From NCBI GenBank assembly GCA_021151805.1, contig JAGKWN010000113.1:1-12652 (forward strand): a stretch of 12,652 bases of DNA. Reading direction: 5' to 3'. The DNA comes from Cytophagaceae bacterium (GTDB taxonomy: Bacteria; Bacteroidota; Bacteroidia; Cytophagales; Cytophagaceae). Made by a program: the position numbers and the translations under genes. Shown here piece after piece: positions 1-8,279 of this stretch. The notes beneath the pieces are model-generated. The model ran no database searches and was not told where the DNA came from. It was given only the letters and a program-made list of their open reading frames with translations. Every line of letters begins with the position of its first letter. Within the stretch, counting starts at the first letter, position 1.

Positions 1-251
1 ATTTAGTGCTATATTTTTTCACATATTAAAAACCAGTCAGAATTATTTAGTAGTTGATTTTTGTATGCGTTGGTAATAAGGGGGACTGGCGGCTTCAGTC
101 ATAGATATTATGTAAAAAATATTGCGTTTGTTGAAATAATAAAAGATCTAAATAATGTATCTTTATTAAACCCATAAATTTATATTACGCAGAGTGAATG
201 ATTACTTGACAGGGCTGCGTGATAATTATAGTACCCCTTAATGACGTGTAG
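1..251. other. Upstream region of the phytochrome operon
   Basis: This AT-rich stretch holds no convincing gene. It lies directly before the start of the phytochrome-like gene and must carry its promoter unless transcription enters from outside the window. No clear Bacteroidota promoter (TTG, then TAnnTTTG at the usual spacing) could be fixed. The nearest match is TTG at 131-133 with TATCTTTA at 158-165, but the 24-base spacer is longer than expected. No Shine-Dalgarno sequence precedes the ATG at 252. Confidence 0.4.
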
Positions 252-1769
252 ATGTCAAAACAAAATTACGATTCTCAATTCTGCGGAAGTCTCCCTATAA
301 GTTTTGTTAACCAGGTTCAGAGTTATGGTTTTTTGCTCGTATGTGATCATGCGCTTACTGTACTGCAGGTAAGTGATAATGCCGAAATTTTCACAGGTAT
401 ACCTTATCAGACGATTGTTGAAAAGAATCTGCAGCAGTTACTTGCTGACGATTCATACACCATGCTCCGCAGCAAGCTCTCCGGAAAAAATCAACAACGT
501 TTTACGTTAACACTTACATTTAATTCAGCAGCAACATCACTCCTGGTACTGGTACATGTAAAGGATGAATATTGCTTACTTGAGTTTGAACCGGCAGACG
601 ACCAGATGACAAAAGGCTTTCGTGAAATCTATCTGCAGATCAATGAAGCATCCGGAAGGATACAGCAGAGTCAGGAACTGCAGCAATCACTCACCATAGC
701 CGTTGAAGAGCTGAAAGCATTTTCCGGCTTTGATAAGGTTATGATCTATAAATTTGATGAAGACTGGAACGGACATGTACTTGCCGAGGTGATGGAACCG
801 GGCATGGAATCGTACCTCGGTATTACTTTTCCTGCTTCAGACATACCGCGGCAGGCGCGTGAACTGTACCTGAAAAATCCATACAGACTTATTCCGGATA
901 GAGAATATACTCCTTCCAAATTATATCCTGTTATAAATCCGCTGAGCAGTGGTTTTGTAGATCTGAGTGACTGCAATCTGAGAGGCGTGATAAAAGTGCA
1001 CATCGAATATCTTTCAAACATGCAGGTAAAATCTTCCATGTCTACACGGATTCTGAAAGATAATAAATTATGGGGACTGATCGCTTGTCACCACCGGGAA
1101 AAGAAGTTTTTAAACTTTGATCAGTGTTCTGTTTTCGAGATGTTCTCAAGCATTATTTCTACACGTCTTTCGGCGATGGAACTACAGCAGAATCTGAATA
1201 AGACTCAACAGCACCAGGCATTGATGAATTCAATCATAGAGGAGATCTATTCGCAAAGCATGCTGATTCATGCGGTTGCAAATTCTACTGATTCTATGAT
1301 GCAGCTGTTGGATTGTACAGGTCTGGTTTATGTAAGTGAGTCGAAAGTGATATGTTATGGCGCTTGCCCGCCTGTTTTAGCTATACACGAGCTGGTGATC
1401 TGGTTACAAATGAAGAATTTTACAACGCTTTTTTCCACACATTCATTGTCTGAATCTTACGAGGATGCTTTGTCGATAGCACCTCTTGCCAGCGGTCTGC
1501 TGGCTTTCCCGGTTATCCCTTCAAAAGGAGAATATGTCTTATGCTTCCGTGCTGAGATCCTGCAGCGCATTGACTGGGGCGGAAATCCTAATGAAGCTAT
1601 TCAGTTCGATGAAGATCTTAAGACTTATCACCCACGGTATTCCTTTGAAGTATGGAAAGAGGAAATTAAAAATACCAGCCAGCCTTTCCAGGAATATGAA
1701 ATTAATTTTGCCAGAGAACTGCAACGGATTTTTATTGAAACGAAGTTGAAAGAACAAAACAGACGTTAG
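252..1769 (+). CDS. Bacteriophytochrome-like photosensory core (PAS-GAF-PHY) without an output domain
   Basis: This 505-residue cytoplasmic protein has the layout of a bacteriophytochrome sensory module: PAS about 15-115, GAF about 130-310, PHY about 320-495. Cys11 sits four residues before a Pro-Ile pair, exactly where the biliverdin-binding cysteine of bacteriophytochromes lies. The GAF domain has the PASDIP motif (194-199, Asp197), His250 in a V-H-I-E-Y-L context and His280 in WGLIACHH, matching the two chromophore-pocket histidines 30 residues apart. The PHY tongue is intact, with W-G-G at 442-444 and PRYSF at 461-465. It should therefore bind biliverdin covalently and photoconvert between red and far-red forms. 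The protein ends in a charged helix with no kinase, GGDEF or other effector, whereas typical bacteriophytochromes continue into a histidine kinase. The next gene starts about 5 bases later and a heme oxygenase ends the operon, so the signal is probably passed to the partner protein; that step is inference. Confidence 0.93.
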   Translation: MSKQNYDSQFCGSLPISFVNQVQSYGFLLVCDHALTVLQVSDNAEIFTGIPYQTIVEKNLQQLLADDSYTMLRSKLSGKNQQRFTLTLTFNSAATSLLVLVHVKDEYCLLEFEPADDQMTKGFREIYLQINEASGRIQQSQELQQSLTIAVEELKAFSGFDKVMIYKFDEDWNGHVLAEVMEPGMESYLGITFPASDIPRQARELYLKNPYRLIPDREYTPSKLYPVINPLSSGFVDLSDCNLRGVIKVHIEYLSNMQVKSSMSTRILKDNKLWGLIACHHREKKFLNFDQCSVFEMFSSIISTRLSAMELQQNLNKTQQHQALMNSIIEEIYSQSMLIHAVANSTDSMMQLLDCTGLVYVSESKVICYGACPPVLAIHELVIWLQMKNFTTLFSTHSLSESYEDALSIAPLASGLLAFPVIPSKGEYVLCFRAEILQRIDWGGNPNEAIQFDEDLKTYHPRYSFEVWKEEIKNTSQPFQEYEINFARELQRIFIETKLKEQNRR

Positions 1770-1774
1770 TATTG

Positions 1775-4700
1775 ATGCGTGTGAAATCAGATAATGTACA
1801 TTATATAGTAGGTATCGGAGCTTCTGCGGGCGGCCTGGAAGCTTATAATAATTTTTTTGATAACGCTCCTGAAAACAGCCGTCTTTCCTATATTCTTGTG
1901 CAACACCTGTCGCCGGACTATAAAAGTCTGCTGGTTGATTTATTGTCGCGCCATACGCACATGAAAATCTATGAGGCGGAGAATGAGATGGCAATTCTTC
2001 CGAATTGTATTTATGTTATACCGCCGGGCAAGAATCTTACAGTGGGAGATGATAAACTGATTATTGAAGAGAAAGACACTGCTGATAAAGGTCCGAATAC
2101 ATCTATCGATACTTTTTTTTATTCTCTTGCTGATCAATATGGTGATCGTGCCATTGCAATTGTTTTATCAGGTACCGGCACAGATGGCTCCCGTGGGATC
2201 GAGGCTATTAAAGATGCGGAGGGACTTGTAATTGTTCAGGATCCGCAATCCGCCAAATTTGATGGTATGCCCCGGAGCAGTATTGCCACAGGACGTGCTG
2301 ATCTTATCCTGCCCACTTCAAAGATGCATGTTGAGATCATAAACTATATCAATGAGCTGCCGGTTGTAAACCTGATTGAGAATGATATTGATAAAGATGT
2401 ATTGAATAAAGTGCTTGCCGTATTGCATAAGCAAACCGGCTGTGATTTTCACCAATATAAGATGCAGACGATTTTAAGAAGGCTTACGCGTCGTCTTGCC
2501 TTTCTGAAAGTACCTTCTGTTGAAGAATATCTGGAATACATAACTGCCAATACCAGCGAAGGAAAAATTTTCTGCAAAGATCTGCTGATCGGTGTTACAA
2601 AATTTTTCCGGGATAAAGATGCTTTTGAAGCCTTACGTGAAAAAGTACTCATTCCGCTGATTGATTCAAAACATGATTATGAAACTATTAAAATATGGAT
2701 CAGCGCATGCAGTACAGGTGAAGAGGTATATTCCATTGCAATATTGCTGGATGAACTGATCCGGAAGCGTAACCGCAACCTCGAAATAAAAATCTTTGCT
2801 ACCGATCTCGATGCTTCTCATATTGAAAAAGCATCTAAAGCAGAATATCCTGAATTTATCGACAAAGAAATTCCTGCGGCGTATTTGAATCGTTATTTTA
2901 TCAAAAGAGAAAATACTTATACGGTTATTCCTGAAATCCGCAAACAGATTGTGTTTGCCAAACATAATCTGATCACGGATCCTCCTTTTATTAAAAATGA
3001 TCTGATAAGCTGCCGTAACATGCTTATCTATGTAAATGTCCAGTTGCAGAAAATCATTCTTTCCAAATTTACTTTCGGGTTGAATAAAGCCGGCTATTTA
3101 TTTCTGGGGCCAAGTGAAAGCATTGCAACAAATAAAGACGCCTTTACAGAACTGGATCGTAAGTGGAAGCTGTATACGAAAACAGAATCGGATACCAAGA
3201 GTACTTATCCGGGGCGTTATGAAGACCGCCTTGCTTTTCATTCACCAACTAAAAAAAGCAAACAACAACCGGTTGTTCCGTTTGAGAGCAAAAGTCTAAC
3301 AGATGCCGTAAATCAGTCTGTGCTGGAAGATTTTGCCATAGCAGGGTTTTATCTTGACCGCAATTACATTATTCAGGAGACAGTAGGTAACTATAAAAAA
3401 TATTTGCTGTTGCCGGAAGAAGGCCTGAAGTTCAATCTGCTGAAAATGCTGCCCGATACAATTTCTACCCCTTTGCATACAGCGATTATCCAGGCCTGGA
3501 AGAATAATGAACCCGTTATGCTGAATAATCTCCATTATAAATTAAACGGACAGTTTATAAGTCTTGTAGTCAGTATACGGCCTGACAAGGATGCAGACGG
3601 AAATACGCTTGTCATGTTCAATTCGACACCATACATGTTTGATCTTCCTGAGAATAATGTCAACTCCGAAGATGGAACGAACAAGACGCTGGTAAGTAAG
3701 TTGAAACGCGAGTTGAAAGAAAGCAAGTTTAATCTTCAGACTGCTATAGAGGAACTGGAGACAACGAATGAAGAGTTGCAATCCAGTAACGAAGAATTAC
3801 TTTCATCGAATGAAGAACTCCAATCCAGCAACGAAGAGCTTCAATCGTTAAATGAAGAACTTCATACGTTGAATACAGAGCATCAGTTACGCATACAGGA
3901 GCTGATTGAGCTCAATGATGATTTGAATAATTATTTCCGTTGCAGCGATATCGGGCAGATCATTGTTGACAAAGATCTGCTTGTGCGCAAATTCAATCCT
4001 GCTGCTGCAAGCCTGATTAATCTTATTGAATCGGATATATCCCGCTCTATTACTCACCTTACTACCAATTTCAGGTACGAGCATTTTGAAAGGGATATTA
4101 AAGATGTATTGCTGGAAAATAAAATTATCGAAAAAGAACTTAATCTTTCGGGTGATGTTACATTGCTCGTTCGGATTTATTCTTATATCCGTAAAAATAA
4201 TATTATTGACGGAGCATTGATCAGCTTTATTGATATTTCCGGGTTTAAAAAGCTGAATAGTATTATTAATGGCGTGTTTGATGCAAGTAAAAGTTCCATT
4301 ATCGCATTCAGTGCGTCCCGTCAAAGGAGCGGAGAGATTACAGATCTTTTCACCATTACAGCCAATAGTGTAGCCAATGAACTTTTTGGCAAAAATCTTT
4401 CAGACGGTCATGTGTCGTTTTCTTCTGTAAGTATCCATTTGTATGAACTTATTTATCAGGATCTGTTACGTGTTGTTGAAACAGGAGAAAGTTTTGTAAC
4501 AGAGCTAGGGCTGAATGATAAGTGGTTTGATGTATCTGCAGTGAAAATGATGGATGGATTGGCGCTTACCCTGAATGATATCAGTGATCGGAAAATGATC
4601 GAAGATCAACTGCGTAAAAGCTATAGTGATTTGTTTGTTGCAAAGGAAAACCTGAAACAACTGAACCAGAACCTTGAAAGAAGGGTAGAAGAGCGTACCA

Positions 4701-6628
4701 GGGCTTTGGGTGTCAGTGAAGAGCGCTTCCGTTTGGTTTCGACCGTAACCAGTGATATTATCGTCGATTGGAATTTTATGGATAATTCAATCTGGCTGAG
4801 CGATAATTATGAAAGACTACTTGGTTATAAAAAAGAATCATTTGAACCTACCCGCAAATACTGGCTGGATAAAGTGCATCCGGAAGATCGTGATCGAATA
4901 AACAAAGCAGTTAATACGTATATCAACACTTCAGAAACGAGCTGGGAGCTTGAATACCGCTACCAGCATGCGGATGGAAGTTATAAGCTTATCAATGACA
5001 GAGGGTACCTGATGCTGGATGAACACGGCACTCCTTACCGGATGTTAAGCTCTATGCTGGATATAACCGAAATCCGGAGTGCGAAAAATGATCTGAAGGA
5101 AAGCGAGATGCGGCTAAGTATCGCATTGGACGCGGCAACACTAGCGGCATGGGATATTGATATGACTACCGGTCGTATTTTATATTCTGAAACCTTGCCG
5201 CAGATATTCGGTCGTGAAACGACTGCGGGTTTTTCGGCGGAAGATTTTATAAAGCAGATTTATCCGGAGGATCGCAACCTACACAAAGTTGCAAGAGAAC
5301 GGATGGTTGAAACAGGTTTATATGAATATGAAGCAAGGGTGGTGTGGCCGGATAATACTATTAAATGGATTAAGACCATGGGGAAAATGCTTCTTGATAC
5401 GGATAATCAACCATGGCGCATGATTGGTATTACACGCGATATTACTAAAGATAAAGAAGCGTCCCTGCAGCTTGAACAGATGGTTGTGGAACGTACAGCT
5501 GAACTTCGTAAAAAGAATGAAGATCTTTCCCAGCAGAATGAATTCATTGAAACGATCTTTGATGCTTCAGTAAACTCCATTGCTGTGGTAAATAGAGATC
5601 TGGTTATCACTTCCGTAAACAGAGCGTGTGAAGATATTTTCATGATTAGAAAAGACTCTGCGATTGGCAGGAAATATACAGATGTGTTTTCGCAATCAGA
5701 AGCTGTATTCGATTATCAAAATATTCTTGGAGTATTCTCAGGTAAAAGCTTTCACAACAGTGTGCTGGTCAATCGTGGCGGTATAACAAAGTACCTGGAT
5801 AATTATTTTATTCCGCTGGTATATAATAGTAGTGTATACGGAGCCCTGATCATATCACATGATATCACAGAGATTCATGAGGCTAACCAGAAACTGAGCC
5901 AGATTAATAATCAGCTGATCAAATCAAATAGTGACCTTGAACAGTTTGCTTATATTGCCAGCCATGATCTGCAGGAACCTCTGCGTAAAATCCGTGTCTT
6001 TATTTCCCTGATCAATCAGAAGCGCGCACATGATAATCAGGAAATTTACCTTCAGAAAATCAGTGCGTCTGCTGAAAGGATGTCTTCACTGATAAAAAAT
6101 GTGCTGGACTTTTCGCGTCTGTCTTCAGGTAAGGAGGCGATGACCGATGTAGACCTGAATCGTATCATTCAGTCATTGCTGGTTGATTTTGAATTGATCA
6201 TAGCAGAAAAGGGAGCAATAGTTAAAGTAGGAAAGCTGCCGCATATCAGTGGTATTCCGCACCAGATCAGTCAGCTGTTCTCAAACCTGCTCAGCAACTC
6301 TCTGAAGTTTTGTTTGGGAGTGCCCGAAATATCGGTAGATGCTATTCAGCTTACCGACATGCAGGTAAAATCGTTTGAGCTTCCCGATCCGGAAAGAAAA
6401 TACGTATCTATTGCTTTTAAAGATAATGGTATTGGTTTTGAACAGAAGTATGCTGAAAAAGTCTTTGGCTTTTTTTACCGAATGGCTCATTCTGAAATAA
6501 ACTATGACGGGAATGGCATAGGATTAGCCCTCTGCAAAAAAATCGTAGAAAATCACAGTGGAATAATTACTGTAGATTCAGCAATAGAGAAAGGAACAAC
6601 CTTCCGGATTATTCTTCCGGTCTTTTAA
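1775..6628 (+). CDS. CheB-CheR-multi-PAS hybrid sensor histidine kinase
   Basis: This protein of about 1617 residues joins chemotaxis enzymes to a sensor kinase. CheB methylesterase (about 8-190) shows the triad Ser17 (GASAGG), His44 and Asp137 (GTGTDG) and has no receiver domain in front. CheR methyltransferase (about 205-465) has the SAM-binding ACSTGEEVYS motif at 311-320 and S-C-R-N at 412-415. A coiled coil follows at about 640-720, with five N-E-E-L-x-x-x heptads at 665-699. About five PAS domains come next (roughly 716-825, 828-945, 983-1103, 1110-1230, 1255-1370), some degenerate. The kinase has phospho-acceptor His1397 in A-S-H-D-L-Q-E-P, N box Asn1508, and G boxes at 1550-1555 and 1578-1584. 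No membrane segments are seen, so it is probably cytosolic. I chose the ATG at 1775; a TTG directly before it (1772) is in frame. It follows the phytochrome core by 5 bases and precedes heme oxygenase by 4. No response regulator or chemoreceptor is in the window. Confidence 0.93.
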   Translation: MRVKSDNVHYIVGIGASAGGLEAYNNFFDNAPENSRLSYILVQHLSPDYKSLLVDLLSRHTHMKIYEAENEMAILPNCIYVIPPGKNLTVGDDKLIIEEKDTADKGPNTSIDTFFYSLADQYGDRAIAIVLSGTGTDGSRGIEAIKDAEGLVIVQDPQSAKFDGMPRSSIATGRADLILPTSKMHVEIINYINELPVVNLIENDIDKDVLNKVLAVLHKQTGCDFHQYKMQTILRRLTRRLAFLKVPSVEEYLEYITANTSEGKIFCKDLLIGVTKFFRDKDAFEALREKVLIPLIDSKHDYETIKIWISACSTGEEVYSIAILLDELIRKRNRNLEIKIFATDLDASHIEKASKAEYPEFIDKEIPAAYLNRYFIKRENTYTVIPEIRKQIVFAKHNLITDPPFIKNDLISCRNMLIYVNVQLQKIILSKFTFGLNKAGYLFLGPSESIATNKDAFTELDRKWKLYTKTESDTKSTYPGRYEDRLAFHSPTKKSKQQPVVPFESKSLTDAVNQSVLEDFAIAGFYLDRNYIIQETVGNYKKYLLLPEEGLKFNLLKMLPDTISTPLHTAIIQAWKNNEPVMLNNLHYKLNGQFISLVVSIRPDKDADGNTLVMFNSTPYMFDLPENNVNSEDGTNKTLVSKLKRELKESKFNLQTAIEELETTNEELQSSNEELLSSNEELQSSNEELQSLNEELHTLNTEHQLRIQELIELNDDLNNYFRCSDIGQIIVDKDLLVRKFNPAAASLINLIESDISRSITHLTTNFRYEHFERDIKDVLLENKIIEKELNLSGDVTLLVRIYSYIRKNNIIDGALISFIDISGFKKLNSIINGVFDASKSSIIAFSASRQRSGEITDLFTITANSVANELFGKNLSDGHVSFSSVSIHLYELIYQDLLRVVETGESFVTELGLNDKWFDVSAVKMMDGLALTLNDISDRKMIEDQLRKSYSDLFVAKENLKQLNQNLERRVEERTRALGVSEERFRLVSTVTSDIIVDWNFMDNSIWLSDNYERLLGYKKESFEPTRKYWLDKVHPEDRDRINKAVNTYINTSETSWELEYRYQHADGSYKLINDRGYLMLDEHGTPYRMLSSMLDITEIRSAKNDLKESEMRLSIALDAATLAAWDIDMTTGRILYSETLPQIFGRETTAGFSAEDFIKQIYPEDRNLHKVARERMVETGLYEYEARVVWPDNTIKWIKTMGKMLLDTDNQPWRMIGITRDITKDKEASLQLEQMVVERTAELRKKNEDLSQQNEFIETIFDASVNSIAVVNRDLVITSVNRACEDIFMIRKDSAIGRKYTDVFSQSEAVFDYQNILGVFSGKSFHNSVLVNRGGITKYLDNYFIPLVYNSSVYGALIISHDITEIHEANQKLSQINNQLIKSNSDLEQFAYIASHDLQEPLRKIRVFISLINQKRAHDNQEIYLQKISASAERMSSLIKNVLDFSRLSSGKEAMTDVDLNRIIQSLLVDFELIIAEKGAIVKVGKLPHISGIPHQISQLFSNLLSNSLKFCLGVPEISVDAIQLTDMQVKSFELPDPERKYVSIAFKDNGIGFEQKYAEKVFGFFYRMAHSEINYDGNGIGLALCKKIVENHSGIITVDSAIEKGTTFRIILPVF
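3767..3871 (+). repeat. Five in-frame 21-base units encoding a heptad coiled coil
   Basis: Inside the CheB-CheR-kinase gene, five consecutive 21-base units start at 3767, 3788, 3809, 3830 and 3851. Each encodes N-E-E-L followed by three residues (mostly Q-S-S or similar), with leucine in a fixed heptad position. This is the linker coiled coil typical of CheB-CheR fusions. Codon use varies among units, so the DNA copies are imperfect and not a recent slippage array. Confidence 0.85.
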
Positions 6629-6632
6629 ATCT

Positions 6633-7229
6633 ATGGATAGCAATCTAATTACACGTTTACGCACTGCCACCAATCAGATCCATAAGGATCTGGAGTCGCT
6701 TCCCGTTTCAAAAGCAATCATGTCGCCGCAGTTGACACCGGCAGATTATATCGATTACCTGCAGCGCATGCTGATCATACATCGCACGATTGAAAGATGT
6801 GTATTTCCTGTGGTTGCTCAATACATAGCAGATATAGAGATGCGTAAAAAAGAAATGCTGATCTTGCGTGATCTTACGGCACTCAATGCTTCGCATGTTG
6901 TGGCTGATATTTTTTCTGATGCTGCTTTTCAAAATAACAGGGCATTTTGCATGGGTATGCTATATGTGTCTGAAGGGTCCACGTTAGGCGGGCAATATAT
7001 TCTTAAAAATATACAGAAAACACTTGCAGAGCAGGTGCGAGATGCAACAAATTTTCTGAATGCATACGGGTCTCACACGGGATCCATGTGGAAGGCGTTT
7101 ACTCAGAAACTGGATGCATACGGACAGACATTGACCGATGATGTCATGCAGGATGCCGAAGCAGGGGCTATCTATTGCTTTGAGCGTACAGCATTTGTTT
7201 TAAGTGCCGAAGCTTTGTCAGCTGAATAA
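6633..7229 (+). CDS. bphO: Heme oxygenase, BphO type (biliverdin-producing)
   Basis: This 198-residue protein matches bacterial heme oxygenases in length and motifs. The N-terminal helix has His17 in the I-H-K-D-L-E context of the proximal heme ligand, and the distal helix carries the glycine-rich E-G-S-T-L-G-G-Q motif at 114-121, which lets the helix kink over the heme. The enzyme opens heme to biliverdin, CO and free iron in the cytosol, using reducing equivalents from a partner not encoded here. Its ATG lies 4 bases after the kinase stop codon, so translation is likely coupled and the gene is the last of the phytochrome operon. Phytochrome genes are often paired with such an oxygenase to supply chromophore, which strongly supports biliverdin as the ligand of the first gene. 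Iron acquisition from heme is a less likely role. The symbol rests on family and context, not on a search. Confidence 0.92.
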   Translation: MDSNLITRLRTATNQIHKDLESLPVSKAIMSPQLTPADYIDYLQRMLIIHRTIERCVFPVVAQYIADIEMRKKEMLILRDLTALNASHVVADIFSDAAFQNNRAFCMGMLYVSEGSTLGGQYILKNIQKTLAEQVRDATNFLNAYGSHTGSMWKAFTQKLDAYGQTLTDDVMQDAEAGAIYCFERTAFVLSAEALSAE

Positions 7230-7251
7230 ATAAAGCTTTATCCATTTTTTT
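7210..7251 (+). terminator. Possible weak terminator after the heme oxygenase gene
   Basis: AAGCTTT (7210-7216, inside the end of the gene) can pair with AAAGCTT (7232-7238), with flanking G-U pairs possible, and a run of seven Ts follows at 7245-7251. The stem is AT-rich and the loop is 15 bases, so stability is modest. The position, at the end of the operon and before a convergent gene, fits a terminator. Confidence 0.35.
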
Positions 7252-7336
7252 AAAGTTGTTTAGTTGAAAAATCATCAGCTTTCAATCGTTTCCTTACCTG
7301 ATACTTTATTGATTATTTATAGTACATGAAGGTTGA

Positions 7337-8239
7337 TCATAATATAGAACGGATATATTTTTTTGCGTATTTTTTTCTGAATTGATCAGGTGATAGTTTT
7401 GTGTAGTTTTTAAAATATTTTCCGAAATGAGATTTATTATTAAACCCGAGCTGATGAGTAATTTCAGAAATTGTTAACTGTGTGTGAATTATTAATCGTT
7501 TTGCTTCGAGTATAATTCTAGCCTTTATTAATTCTCCGGCCGGTTTACCCGTGATCATTTTACATACGCTGCCTAGATAATTTGCTGTTATGTTGAGCAT
7601 CGCTGCATATTCTTTTGGTGCTTTGTAAGAAATGAAATACTCATTGATCATTTCCTTATACTGTATTACAATATCATAGCTACTCTTAAACCGATCGTTG
7701 CTGAATAATTCGTCTTTGCTGAGTCTTCTTATACGTAATGCCAGTGCTTTGAGCAACAGGCATATTATCAGACGCCATTCTGCTGATTTTACATTAAACT
7801 CAATTTCAATCTCATTAAATAAAACATCCCATTCTTTAAAGCTGTTCCTGGGAATATCAGAGAAAACCGGCAGAGAGGAGAGAATTTTATCACTCTTAAT
7901 TAAATCATTGCCTGTGTAAATAATATTATAAAAATCATCCGTAAAAAGAAGTATATATCCCTTTGCATTTTTGAGGGATTTCCATGCATGTATCTGTCCA
8001 TAGCCTATATAAAAGCACCTTCCGGGCTTTAACGGGTATTCAATAAAGTCGATAATATGTGACCCACTTCCTTCGGTTATAAAAATGAATGCATGAAGAT
8101 CATATCTGCGACTTTTTTTTAAATATTCAATATCACTATTATAATACTCAAATCGATATATGTCGAACTCCTTTTTTGTTCCGGCTGAGGCTTTTATGTT
8201 TTGAATGGAAGAATTATATAGACTATTTTCTTCGGTCAT
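7337..8239 (-). CDS. AraC-family transcriptional regulator
   Basis: This 300-residue protein has an N-terminal AraC-type cupin sensor region (about 45-105, with H49, the E-G-S-G turn at 56-59, P72-G73 and H84-A85-W86) and a C-terminal AraC DNA-binding domain (about 205-292). Both helix-turn-helix units are visible: the first at about 211-232, the second starting T-I-S-E-I at 256 and followed by L-G-F and S-H-F, then the closing L-S-P-D-Q-F-R segment. It is expected to bind DNA in response to a small ligand that cannot be named from sequence. It lies 40 bases downstream of the trehalose gene on the same strand, so it may be transcribed with it and might regulate it, or it may have its own promoter in that gap. 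It converges on the heme oxygenase gene. Family assignment is firm; target and ligand are unknown. Confidence 0.9.
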   Translation of the reverse strand: MTEENSLYNSSIQNIKASAGTKKEFDIYRFEYYNSDIEYLKKSRRYDLHAFIFITEGSGSHIIDFIEYPLKPGRCFYIGYGQIHAWKSLKNAKGYILLFTDDFYNIIYTGNDLIKSDKILSSLPVFSDIPRNSFKEWDVLFNEIEIEFNVKSAEWRLIICLLLKALALRIRRLSKDELFSNDRFKSSYDIVIQYKEMINEYFISYKAPKEYAAMLNITANYLGSVCKMITGKPAGELIKARIILEAKRLIIHTQLTISEITHQLGFNNKSHFGKYFKNYTKLSPDQFRKKYAKKYIRSIL

Positions 8240-8279
8240 AAGTGAAACAGGTAAAATATCATTTCATATAAGTTAATGA

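Noticed and set aside
84..100. Short hairpin GACTG/CAGTC upstream of the operon
   Set aside because: Only 5 base pairs, no T-tract after it and no gene ending before it in the window.
206..232. TTGACA (206-211) and TATAGT (227-232), an E. coli-like promoter
   Set aside because: The spacer is only 15 bases, and the likely host group uses a different promoter consensus, so it is not called.
1539..1994. A 151-codon - strand open frame spanning the phytochrome/CheB junction
   Set aside because: Both genes it overlaps are supported by conserved motifs in the + frames, and the antisense product resembles no family.
3887..4324. A 145-codon open frame on the - strand inside the kinase gene
   Set aside because: It is antisense to the first PAS region of a clear gene, with Ile/Asn-rich low-complexity translation and no family features.
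7264..7285. Inverted repeat TTGAAA/TTTCAA between the heme oxygenase and AraC-type genes
   Set aside because: Six AT-rich base pairs with a 10-base loop are expected by chance here; it could be part of a convergent terminator but is not distinctive.
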